This document shows positions 1 through 5,220 of a stretch of 6,158 nt of DNA, piece by piece. The notes below the pieces were generated by a model. The model worked only from the letters and a program-made list of their open reading frames with translations, did not search any database and was not told where the DNA came from. Source of the DNA: Ruminococcaceae bacterium UBA4306. Lineage in GTDB: Bacteria; Bacillota; Clostridia; Oscillospirales; Acutalibacteraceae. The DNA lies in assembly GCA_002394725.1 (NCBI GenBank), contig DGUQ01000108.1, positions 319 to 6,476 of the forward strand, read 5' to 3'. The translations under genes and the position numbers were made by a program. Position 1 is the first letter of the stretch. The number at the start of each line of letters is the position of its first letter.

Positions 1-528
1 GAGCTGTGGGGCATTGCCGACCGCACCGACTATGACCTGACCCAGCACCAGAATGTTTCCGGCAAGGATCTGAGCTACTTTGATCCGACCGACAACAGCC
101 GCTACATCCCCTACGTCATCGAGCCGTCACTGGGCGTGGAGCGTCTGTTCCTGACCATCATGACCGAGGCGTATGATGAAGAGCTGGTGGATGAAGCAAA
201 GAACGATACACGCGTGGTACTGCGCCTGCATCCGTTCCTCGCGCCCTTCAAGGCTGCCGTGCTGCCGCTCTCCAAGAAGCTCAGCGAGCAGGCAGGGGCC
301 CTCAGTGACGAGCTCTCCAAGAAGTTCATGGTCGACTACGACGACGCAGGCTCCATCGGCAAGCGCTATCGCCGTCAGGATGAGATCGGCACCCCGTTCT
401 GCGTCACCTATGACTTTGATTCTCTCGAAGACAACTGCGTGACCGTCCGCGACCGCGACACCATGCAGCAGGAGCGCGTCGCCATCGCCGACCTCGAAGC
501 GTATATCGCACAGAAGATCAACTTTTGA
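1..528 (+). CDS. glyS: Glycyl-tRNA synthetase, homodimeric type, C-terminal part (5' end outside window)
   Basis: Cytoplasmic class II aminoacyl-tRNA synthetase that charges tRNA-Gly with glycine using ATP. The frame is open from base 1 and ends at a TGA, giving 175 visible residues. Full-length enzymes of this alpha2 type are about 460 residues, so roughly 285 N-terminal residues lie off the left edge. Visible residues 1-28 ([13 protein letters not shown]...YFDP) are a conserved GlyRS catalytic-core segment. Residues 41-51 ([11 protein letters not shown]) are class II motif 3 with its ATP-binding Arg. Residues from about 70 form the anticodon-binding domain, including [19 protein letters not shown] and the family-typical [13 protein letters not shown] near the C terminus. 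These motifs separate it from the tetrameric GlyQ/GlyS type. A GTG at 136 that could be read as a start is internal, because conserved sequence continues upstream. The gene converges on the his operon and ends before the terminator at 610-651. Identification is very secure; glyQS is an alternative symbol. Confidence 0.96.
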   Translation, partial: ELWGIADRTDYDLTQHQNVSGKDLSYFDPTDNSRYIPYVIEPSLGVERLFLTIMTEAYDEELVDEAKNDTRVVLRLHPFLAPFKAAVLPLSKKLSEQAGALSDELSKKFMVDYDDAGSIGKRYRRQDEIGTPFCVTYDFDSLEDNCVTVRDRDTMQQERVAIADLEAYIAQKINF

Positions 529-539
529 CTCTCAACTCG

Positions 540-574
540 GTGAATAGTGAATGGTGAATAGTGAATGGTTGATG
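540..574 (+). repeat. Left GTGAATR heptad array
   Basis: Four tandem heptamers alternate GTGAATA, GTGAATG, GTGAATA, GTGAATG (540-567), followed by a degenerate GTTGATG (568-574). The array begins 11 bases after the glyS stop codon. A small hairpin follows directly, with GTGGGC at 575-580 and GCCCAC at 584-589 around a 3-base loop. The same heptamer recurs in opposite orientation at 714-741, so the two arrays form long inverted repeats around the terminator region. Its function is unknown; a small non-coding repeat element is the simplest reading. Confidence 0.8.
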
Positions 575-609
575 GTGGGCTACGCCCACACCCGATTATG
601 ATATGATTG

Positions 610-651
610 AAAAACGCTCGCGATTTCATAGAGTCGCGAGCGTTACTTTTT
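610..651. terminator. Bidirectional intrinsic terminator between glyS and the his operon
   Basis: A perfect 11-bp GC-rich stem pairs AACGCTCGCGA (613-623) with TCGCGAGCGTT (634-644) around a 10-base loop. On the + strand it is followed by ACTTTTT (645-651), giving a usable U-tract for glyS. On the - strand the stem is followed by a shorter T run from the A-tract 610-614, so it can also stop his operon transcripts. The position between two convergent genes fits shared use. Termination on the - strand is probably weaker because its U-tract is short. Confidence 0.82.
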
Positions 652-689
652 ATTGCTACTTAGTATTATATTGCAGTTATAACAATCCA

Positions 690-705
690 AAAGCCCTCAG
701 GCTTT
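690..705 (-). terminator. Possible weak terminator hairpin after the histidinol phosphatase gene
   Basis: The short palindrome AAAGCC (690-695), loop CTCA, GGCTTT (700-705) lies 22 bases beyond the phosphatase stop codon on the - strand. There it reads AAAGCC-TGAG-GGCTTT and is followed by TGGATTG, which is not a real U-tract. It may assist termination or protect the 3' end, with the stronger stem at 613-644 doing most of the work. It could equally be internal structure of the heptad-flanked element. Confidence 0.35.
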
Positions 706-713
706 CCCGAAAC

Positions 714-741
714 CATTCACCATTCACTATTCACCATTCAC
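714..741 (-). repeat. Right GTGAATR heptad array, inverted relative to the left array
   Basis: On the + strand this reads CATTCAC, CATTCAC, TATTCAC, CATTCAC (714-741). On the - strand it is GTGAATG, GTGAATG, GTGAATA, GTGAATG in mixed order. It is the inverted partner of the array at 540-574. It overlaps the 3' end of the phosphatase gene: the TAG stop at 727-729 and the preceding codons for Val-Asn-Gly-Glu lie within the heptads. Confidence 0.8.
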
Positions 742-1527
742 CAAAACCTCATACTCCTCAAATCCATATGCAATGTTATCGGTGCTGTGCGCGTCGGAGG
801 ACAGGACAAATCTGCCGCCGCGCGCCTTGATATACGCGATCATCTCCTCGGCCGGATAGGGCTGTGTACGATAGCCGCGCGAGATCGCGCCGGTGTTGAT
901 CTCAAAGGGTACGTCATGCAACAAGAGCCGATCAACCGCCTTTTGCCATGCCGCGACATAGCGCGGATGATAGATGTCAAAGAGCGCGTTTGCGGAACCG
1001 CCCGTGCACGGGACGTCGCAAGCGTCGTCCCCTACCTCGATAAACTTACTGATCAAGTCAAAATGCCCGATGATATCGCAGTCGGTCTTGTTGACAACAT
1101 CCGCGACGGTCGAAAAATACAGCTCACACAACGCGTAGATATCGCCGCCGAAGTGCTGGTCGACCGCGCTTTTCAAAATCTCGATGCTCTCGTCAACAGG
1201 GATATATTCATCATCGACCTTCACATAATGCACCGAGCCGATGACATAGTCAAAGTCGTCGGTCGGGTAGTCGGAATAATAATCCTGCTCCACGCCGCAG
1301 AGCACATGGATGCGGTCATAATATTTTGCGCGCAGATAGCGGCACTCGGCAAGATAACGAGGAACCTCCTCCTTTTGCATACAGTAGCTTTCATCAAAAA
1401 AGGTGTAGCTGTGGGAGCTGATACCGACGGTATGAAGCCCCTTTTCAATGGCTGATCTCACCATCTCCTCCGGCGCGTCTGCCCCGTCGCAATAGCAGGT
1501 GTGCATATGCAGATCCTTAGTTATCAC
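727..1527 (-). CDS. hisK: Histidinol-phosphatase, PHP family (HisK/HisJ type)
   Basis: Hydrolyses L-histidinol phosphate to histidinol, the penultimate stage of histidine synthesis, in the cytoplasm. The 266-residue protein shows the PHP metal-binding pattern: His7-x-His9 (DLHMHT), His39 (SSHS), Glu80 (GVEQDYY), His100 (GSVHY), His155 (IGHFD) and Asp245-x-His247 (SSDAHS). Length is normal for the family. The start is GTG at 1527, giving [10 protein letters not shown], which places the first metal motif as in relatives; AGGAG lies 10 bases upstream. It overlaps the end of hisIE by 11 bases, so it is probably translationally coupled and is the last gene of the operon. It supplies the phosphatase activity absent from the monofunctional HisB here. 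Oddity: the last four codons and the TAG stop are made of the GTGAATR repeat, so the extreme C terminus may not be ancestral. Function is secure; the symbol could equally be given as hisJ. Confidence 0.93.
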   Translation of the reverse strand: MITKDLHMHTCYCDGADAPEEMVRSAIEKGLHTVGISSHSYTFFDESYCMQKEEVPRYLAECRYLRAKYYDRIHVLCGVEQDYYSDYPTDDFDYVIGSVHYVKVDDEYIPVDESIEILKSAVDQHFGGDIYALCELYFSTVADVVNKTDCDIIGHFDLISKFIEVGDDACDVPCTGGSANALFDIYHPRYVAAWQKAVDRLLLHDVPFEINTGAISRGYRTQPYPAEEMIAYIKARGGRFVLSSDAHSTDNIAYGFEEYEVLVNGE

Positions 1528-2173
1528 CGGTCATCTTCTCCTGCTTGACTTTTTTATCGATCACGTGGCGTGACGCAAGCTCACGGTGGATATCCTCGAG
1601 CGAGATGCCCTGCTCGATCATCAGCACCATGACATGGTAGGCGAGGTCGGCGATCTCATAGATCGTTTCCTTCTTATCCTCGGCTTTGGCGGCGATGATG
1701 ACCTCGGTGCATTCCTCACCGACCTTTTTGAGGATCTTATCCAGACCCTTGTCAAAGAGATAAGTGGTGTAGGAGCCCTCCTGCGGATCGGTCTTGCGAC
1801 CCTTGATCAGCTCGATCAAGCCCTCATACGAGAATTCCTTAAGCGTATCGCTCTCCCATACGGGATTGGTAAAGCACGAGGTAGTGCCCAGATGGCACGC
1901 GGGACCGTCCGGCTCGACCATCACGACCAGCGCGTCCTTATCGCAGTCGGCGGTGATGCTGACGATATGCTGATAGTTGCCCGAGGTCTCTCCCTTGTGC
2001 CACAGCTCCTGTCTGGAACGGCTCCAAAAGCAAGTGAGTCCCTTCTCCATCGAGATCTTGAGGCTTTCCTCATTCATATATGCCACGGTGAGCACCTGCT
2101 TTGAGATACTGTCCACCACCACGGCAGGGATCAGACCCTTTTCATCAAATTTGAGTTCGTTGATATTGATCAT
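1517..2173 (-). CDS. hisIE: Bifunctional phosphoribosyl-AMP cyclohydrolase / phosphoribosyl-ATP pyrophosphatase
   Basis: Catalyses steps 2 and 3 of histidine synthesis: the C-terminal HisE domain cleaves PR-ATP to PR-AMP and PPi, and the N-terminal HisI domain opens the adenine ring to give ProFAR. The protein has 218 residues, normal for the fusion. The HisI domain (about 1-110) has the substrate-loop sequence [18 protein letters not shown] (49-66) and the metal site DCDKD (Asp76, Cys77, Asp78, Asp80). Zinc ligands Cys77, Cys93 and Cys100 have the family's 16/7 spacing. The HisE domain (about 115-205) carries GSYTTYLF, then [15 protein letters not shown] with the MazG-like EExxE motif (Glu153, Glu154, Glu157) and EIADLAYH (Glu173, Asp176). 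The ATG start has AGGAGG 8 bases upstream. The gene follows a 187-base repeat-filled spacer after hisF and overlaps the phosphatase gene by 11 bases. Both active sites look intact. Confidence 0.96.
   Translation of the reverse strand: MININELKFDEKGLIPAVVVDSISKQVLTVAYMNEESLKISMEKGLTCFWSRSRQELWHKGETSGNYQHIVSITADCDKDALVVMVEPDGPACHLGTTSCFTNPVWESDTLKEFSYEGLIELIKGRKTDPQEGSYTTYLFDKGLDKILKKVGEECTEVIIAAKAEDKKETIYEIADLAYHVMVLMIEQGISLEDIHRELASRHVIDKKVKQEKMTGDN
1538..1542 (-). promoter_or_regulatory. Ribosome binding site for the GTG-started histidinol phosphatase
   Basis: AGGAG on the - strand lies inside the hisIE 3' end, 10 bases before the GTG at 1525-1527. The next in-frame ATG (residue 8, within HMH) would remove the first metal-binding His, so this site supports the GTG start. 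Confidence 0.65.
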
Positions 2174-2181
2174 GTTGTTTT

Positions 2182-2187
2182 CCTCCT
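2182..2187 (-). promoter_or_regulatory. Ribosome binding site of hisIE, directly beside a repeat element
   Basis: AGGAGG (within AAAGGAGGA, - strand) sits 8 bases upstream of the hisIE ATG. The repeat element at 2191-2363 ends only a few bases further upstream, so the element fills the spacer up to the Shine-Dalgarno region without disrupting it. hisIE thus has an independent strong initiation signal and is not tightly coupled to hisF. Confidence 0.85.
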
Positions 2188-2190
2188 TTC

Positions 2191-2363
2191 AGGCTCCCTT
2201 TGGTAAAGGGAGCTGTCAGCGTTAGCTGACTGAGGGATTGTATGAATGGAGCGCGACATTGTCACGCGACCAACCAAATAATATAGTTTCTCGCTAACGC
2301 TCGTTCAATTATGCAATCCCTCTGCCTCGTACCTCGGCACCTCCCTTTACCAAAGGGAGGCTA
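2191..2363 (-). repeat. MITE-like inverted-repeat element in the hisF-hisIE spacer
   Basis: A non-coding 173-bp segment with imperfect inverted ends of about 50 bases. Each end holds a 9-bp hairpin: GCTCCCTTT/AAAGGGAGC (2193-2213) on one side and CCTCCCTTT/AAAGGGAGG (2340-2360) on the other, each with a 3-base loop. Inside the left end is GTCAGC-GTTA-GCTGAC (2215-2230). The arms are closed by GAGGGATTG (2232-2240), matched by its complement CAATCCCTC (2314-2322). The central 70 bases are AT-richer and also palindromic in parts. No ORF or transposase is inside. One boundary coincides with the hisF TAG stop; the other is just upstream of the hisIE ribosome binding site. From memory, similar CTCCCTTTGGTAAAGGGAG repeats are common in Clostridia genomes; mobility by a transposase in trans is inference. 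Confidence 0.75.
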
Positions 2364-3119
2364 AATCCTCGTGTTTATCCCTGCCTTTGCCATTGCCGCT
2401 TTCAGGTCGGCGATCTTGACCTCGCCGAAGTGGAAGATGGACGCCGCCAGACCGGCGTCGACCTTGGGTAATGTCTTGAACAGGGTGATGAAATCCTCGA
2501 TCTTACCCGCGCCGCCGGACGCGATGACGGGTACGTTAACGGCATTACTCACCGCTTCCAGCATTTCAAGGTCAAAGCCGCCCTTCACGCCGTCGGTATC
2601 GATGGAATTGAGCACGACCTCGCCGGCGCCGTTATCGACGCAGGCGCGTATCCACGAGATCGCCTCCATGCCCGTGTCCTCTCTGCCGCCCTTGGCATAG
2701 ACGCGGAATTCGCCGTCCTGCCGCTTGACGTCCGCGGAGATGACCACGCACTGGTCGCCGTAGCGCTTCGCCGCCTGATAGATCAGGTCGGGGTTGCGGA
2801 TGGCGCCGGAATTCACGCTGACCTTATCCGCGCCGCATTTTAAGACGCGGTCAAAGTCCGCGATGGTATTGATCCCTCCTCCGACCGTCAGAGGAATGAA
2901 AACACGGCGCGCCGTGTCGGTGAGGATATCAGTGAACAGCGCCCTGCCCTCGGCGGACGCGGTGATATCGTAGAACACCAGTTCATCCGCGCCGCAGGAG
3001 GAATAATACTGCGCGAGCTCCACGGGGGACGCAACGTCGCCCAGCCCCGTAAAGTTCACGCCCTTGACGACCCTGCCGTTTTTGACGTCCAGACAGGGGA
3101 TGATGCGTTTCGTGATCAT
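2361..3119 (-). CDS. hisF: Imidazole glycerol phosphate synthase, cyclase subunit HisF
   Basis: TIM-barrel subunit that uses ammonia channelled from the HisH glutaminase to convert PRFAR into imidazole glycerol phosphate and AICAR. The 252-residue protein is normal in length. The catalytic aspartates are both present: Asp11 in RIIPCLDVKNGRVVKG and Asp130 in VVISADVKR. Phosphate-binding loops VGGGIN (79-84) and ASGGAGK (200-206) and the conserved NSIDTDGVKGGFD (171-183) are intact. The ATG overlaps the hisA stop by 4 bases (ATGA), and GGAGG lies 7 bases upstream inside hisA, which fits translational coupling. The C terminus (AGINTRI) looks natural, and the TAG stop is the first codon touching the repeat element at 2191-2363. 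Identification is very secure. Confidence 0.97.
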   Translation of the reverse strand: MITKRIIPCLDVKNGRVVKGVNFTGLGDVASPVELAQYYSSCGADELVFYDITASAEGRALFTDILTDTARRVFIPLTVGGGINTIADFDRVLKCGADKVSVNSGAIRNPDLIYQAAKRYGDQCVVISADVKRQDGEFRVYAKGGREDTGMEAISWIRACVDNGAGEVVLNSIDTDGVKGGFDLEMLEAVSNAVNVPVIASGGAGKIEDFITLFKTLPKVDAGLAASIFHFGEVKIADLKAAMAKAGINTRI

Positions 3120-3829
3120 TGTACCGCCTCCACTGCCTTTTTCAGATCGATCGCGCCGGTATAGTATGCCTTACCGATGATCGCGCCGTACAGATCCATC
3201 TCTTTGAGCGCGAGGATATCGTCCATCGAGCTCACGCCGCCCGACGCGGTGATATCCACATGATAGCGGCGGCTCATGGTGCGGTACAGCGACAGGTTGG
3301 TGCCGCGCATCGCGCCGTCGCGGTTGATGTCGGTGCAGATGATGGTCTTGACGCCAAGGTTCTGCATCCTCTCAAAGAACTCGTCCACGGTCACCTGAGA
3401 GCGCTCCAGCCATCCCTTGACGGCGATGAAGCCCTCGCGGATGTCCGCGCCCACGGCGATTCGTTCGCCGTATTTCGCGACCGCTTTTTTCAGAAATTCT
3501 TCGTCCTCGATCGCCGCCGTACCGAGGATCACACGGTCAATGCCGGCGGACAGATAGCGGTCAACGACCTCCATATTGCGGATGCCGCCGCCGACTTCGC
3601 AGAACAGACTTGCCTGTTTTTTTATTTCCATAACGGTATCGAAATTAGGGGTGCCGCCGTCACGGGCACCCTCGAGATCCACGATATGGATATGGGTCGC
3701 GCCGCCATTCTTGAAATCCAGCGCGATCTCCTCCGGATGGTCGCTGTAGACGGTCATCTGATCATAATCGCCCTTATACAGGCGCACCGCCTTGCCGCCG
3801 ACAATATCGATTGCGGGGAATAGAATCAT
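3116..3829 (-). CDS. hisA: Phosphoribosylformimino-5-aminoimidazole carboxamide ribotide isomerase HisA
   Basis: Catalyses the Amadori-type isomerisation of ProFAR to PRFAR, the substrate of HisH-HisF. It is a (beta/alpha)8 barrel of 237 residues, the usual size. The general acid/base pair is visible as Asp8 (MILFPAIDIVGGKAVRL) and Asp129 (AVGADIREG). Phosphate-binding segments VGGGIRN (79-85) and TASGGVSS are present, as is the conserved CTDINRDGAMRGTN. The ATG start is preceded by AGGAGG 11 bases upstream. It follows hisH after a 195-base spacer full of inverted repeats, so it has its own initiation region, and it overlaps hisF by 4 bases. The hisF homology and neighbouring hisH leave no real doubt between HisA and related barrels. 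No trp-specific context suggests the dual-function PriA type. Confidence 0.96.
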   Translation of the reverse strand: MILFPAIDIVGGKAVRLYKGDYDQMTVYSDHPEEIALDFKNGGATHIHIVDLEGARDGGTPNFDTVMEIKKQASLFCEVGGGIRNMEVVDRYLSAGIDRVILGTAAIEDEEFLKKAVAKYGERIAVGADIREGFIAVKGWLERSQVTVDEFFERMQNLGVKTIICTDINRDGAMRGTNLSLYRTMSRRYHVDITASGGVSSMDDILALKEMDLYGAIIGKAYYTGAIDLKKAVEAVQ

Positions 3830-3840
3830 AGTTGCATTTC

Positions 3841-3846
3841 CCTCCT
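3841..3846 (-). promoter_or_regulatory. Ribosome binding site of hisA
   Basis: AGGAGG (within TAAGGAGGG, - strand) lies 11 bases before the hisA ATG. An ATG at 3835-3837 is closer but out of frame. The inverted-repeat element at 3858-3985 stops about 11 bases upstream of the site, so a hairpin there lies near, but not on, the initiation region. Confidence 0.75.
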
Positions 3847-3857
3847 TAGGATAATTT

Positions 3858-3985
3858 GTAGGGGAGGGGCTTGCTCCTCCCGTATCGCCGCTTGTCGGCG
3901 ATATTCGCGAAGCGAAAGTAACGAATGCTTCGCATGAAAAACAGATAAATCGGAAATGTTCGGGAGGAGCAAGCCCCTCCCCTAC
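3858..3985. repeat. 128-bp element with perfect 25-bp terminal inverted repeats in the hisH-hisA spacer
   Basis: Bases 3858-3882 (GTAGGGGAGGGGCTTG...) are exactly complementary to 3961-3985, with no mismatch over 25 bp. Just inside each outermost base is a TA dinucleotide next to a G/C run (TAGGGG...CCCCTA), which fits a TA target-site duplication as made by IS630/mariner-type transposases. Each arm is also nearly self-complementary (GGGAGGGG/CTCCTCCC), so RNA could form either two short hairpins or one long stem. The interior has TATCGCCG/CGGCGATA (3883-3903, 5-base loop) and GCGAAGC paired with a later GCTTCGC. No ORF of note. A MITE-like non-autonomous element is the best reading; mobility is inferred. 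Confidence 0.8.
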
Positions 3986-3990
3986 GGTTT

Positions 3991-4027
3991 GCGCTCCCGC
4001 GAGAGTCCCTTTTCCAAAGGGAGCCTA
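3991..4027 (-). repeat. Remnant of the CTCCCTTTGG repeat family after hisH
   Basis: Read on the - strand, the sequence directly after hisH is TAGGCTCCCTTTGGAAAAGG and so on, closely resembling the ends of the element at 2191-2363. It contains a 7-bp hairpin, TCCCTTT (4006-4012) with AAAGGGA (4016-4022). After it comes a short GC-rich stretch (3991-4005), and then the 128-bp element begins at 3985. No second matching arm is present in this spacer, so it looks like a solo or truncated arm. It also includes the hisH TAG stop. Confidence 0.6.
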
Positions 4028-4633
4028 AATCTCACAAAATGCTTTCAAAATCTTCAAGCCTACGTCGCCGCTTTTTTCGGGGTGGAACTGGCAACCGTAG
4101 ACGTTGCCCTTCTCTACCGAAGCGGTCAGCTCGGCGGAATACTCCGCAGTGGCGGTGACAGCGTCCTCACAGTCGGCCGCGTAGTAGGAATGGACAAAAT
4201 AAACGCAGTCACCGTCGTTCAGATATTTGAACAAGGGACTCGGCTTTTTGACGATCAGGCGGTTCCAGCCGATATGCGGAATCTTGAGCTCCTTGTCGAT
4301 CACCTCGGCGATGGGGCGCACATTGCCGCCGATCAGCCCGAGGCCGTCGTGCTCACCGTACTCATAGCTCTTGTCAAAGAGCAGCTGCATGCCCAGACAA
4401 ATGCCCATCAGCGGCTTGCCTGCGGCAGCTTCACGCTTGATGACCTCCGCCATGCCGCTGTCGCTGAGCTTCTTTGCCGCGTCCTCAAACGCGCCGACGC
4501 CCGGCAGGATCAGCCGATCCGCCTGAGAGATAACAGCTTCATCCGAGGTGACAACCGCTTCGCTGCCGATCGCCGCAAAGGACGATCGCAGTGAGAAAAG
4601 GTTGCCTACGCCGTAGTCGATGATCGCGATCAT
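4025..4633 (-). CDS. hisH: Imidazole glycerol phosphate synthase, glutamine amidotransferase subunit HisH
   Basis: Class I glutaminase that releases ammonia from glutamine and feeds it to HisF. From the ATG at 4633 the protein has 202 residues, normal for HisH. It begins MIAIIDYGVGN, as in relatives. It has the oxyanion-strand motif PGVGAF (44-49), the nucleophile Cys79 in GICLGMQLLF, and the His184/Glu186 pair in QFHPEKSG, completing the catalytic triad. The substrate-side segment HIGWN is also present. A GTG at 4636 would add one Met and overlap hisB by 4 bases, but it leaves only 4 bases to the AGGGGG ribosome binding site, whereas the ATG leaves 7; the ATG (TGATG, 1-base overlap) is preferred. 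The natural C terminus (LKAFCEI) ends at a TAG flush against a repeat remnant. HisA and HisF follow after the spacer. Confidence 0.96.
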   Translation of the reverse strand: MIAIIDYGVGNLFSLRSSFAAIGSEAVVTSDEAVISQADRLILPGVGAFEDAAKKLSDSGMAEVIKREAAAGKPLMGICLGMQLLFDKSYEYGEHDGLGLIGGNVRPIAEVIDKELKIPHIGWNRLIVKKPSPLFKYLNDGDCVYFVHSYYAADCEDAVTATAEYSAELTASVEKGNVYGCQFHPEKSGDVGLKILKAFCEI

Positions 4634-5220
4634 CACAGCACCCCCTTGGTAGACGGGATCTCATCGCGGAAGTTTTCGTCGATCGCGACAGCCTGCTTCA
4701 TGGTTCTGCCGAACGACTTGAACGTGCCCTCGATGATGTGATGGCTGTTTTTGCCCTCAAGCTGCTTGAGGTGCAGGGTGAGGTTCGCGTTGCGGACAAA
4801 GCCGAGGAAGAATTCTTCGGTGAGCTCGGTATCGAATGTCCCGACCTTCTGGGTGGGGATGTGCAGATCAAAATTGAGATAGCTTCTGCCGGAGATATCG
4901 ACAGCGGAGAGGATGAGCGTTTCATCCATCGGCAGGATGAAACTGCCGTAACGGACGATGCCGCGCTTGTCGCCGAGCGCCTGCTCGAACGCCTGCCCCA
5001 GCGCGATGCCGATATCCTCCACGCTGTGGTGATCATCGACCTCGGTGTCGCCGTTGCAGGTCAGATCAAGATCAAAGCGCCCGTGCTTGGCGAACAGGGT
5101 CAGCATATGGTCGAGGAAGCCGACGCCGCTGTGTATTGCGCTTTTGCCTGTGCCGTCGAGGTTGAGGGTCAGGCGGATATCCGTTTCCTTGGTGGTGCGT
5201 GTGATCTGAGCGGTTCTCAT
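4633..5220 (-). CDS. hisB: Imidazoleglycerol-phosphate dehydratase, monofunctional
   Basis: Manganese-dependent enzyme that dehydrates imidazole glycerol phosphate to imidazole acetol phosphate, the HisC substrate. The 195-residue protein is the normal size for the stand-alone enzyme. Metal-binding motifs are intact: GFLDHML (34-40), DDHHSVED (62-69), and NSHHIIEGTFKS with His160, His161 and Glu164. The C terminus ends in the family-typical STKGVL. There is no N-terminal HAD phosphatase domain as in enterobacterial HisB, in keeping with the separate PHP phosphatase in this operon. The start ATG at 5220 overlaps the hisC stop (ATGA) and has GGAGG 7 bases upstream. The open frame continues 90 codons further upstream, but that part lies in hisC and has no IGPD homology. 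It meets hisH with a 1-base TGATG junction. Confidence 0.97.
   Translation of the reverse strand: MRTAQITRTTKETDIRLTLNLDGTGKSAIHSGVGFLDHMLTLFAKHGRFDLDLTCNGDTEVDDHHSVEDIGIALGQAFEQALGDKRGIVRYGSFILPMDETLILSAVDISGRSYLNFDLHIPTQKVGTFDTELTEEFFLGFVRNANLTLHLKQLEGKNSHHIIEGTFKSFGRTMKQAVAIDENFRDEIPSTKGVL
4641..4646 (-). promoter_or_regulatory. Ribosome binding site deciding the hisH start
   Basis: AGGGGG (part of AAGGGGG, - strand) lies inside the hisB 3' end. It is 7 bases from the ATG at 4633 and only 4 bases from the alternative GTG at 4636, which favours the ATG. It is one base away from the ideal AAGGAGG. Confidence 0.55.

Noticed and set aside
653..690. AT-rich stretch with TATAAT-like and TTGxxx-like matches on both strands
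   Set aside because: Spacing between the boxes is poor, and there is no gene immediately downstream on either strand that would need a promoter there.
540..741. Possible CRISPR-like array
   Set aside because: The repeat unit is 7 bases with no spacers and the arrays are inverted to each other; no cas genes are nearby.
603..830. A 75-codon + strand open frame from the terminator into the phosphatase gene
   Set aside because: It is made of terminator stem, heptad repeat and antisense of a real gene, with no ribosome binding site or recognisable protein features.
3119..3823. A long + strand open frame covering nearly all of hisA (similar ones oppose hisK, hisIE and hisH)
   Set aside because: The opposite strand encodes proteins with complete catalytic motifs. 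The + strand translations show no recognisable family or domain and are explained by codon bias leaving the antisense frame free of stops.
3858..3882. G-rich arm as a possible G-quadruplex
   Set aside because: Only two G4 runs are present in each arm, too few for an intramolecular quadruplex; the perfect inverted repeat explains the composition.
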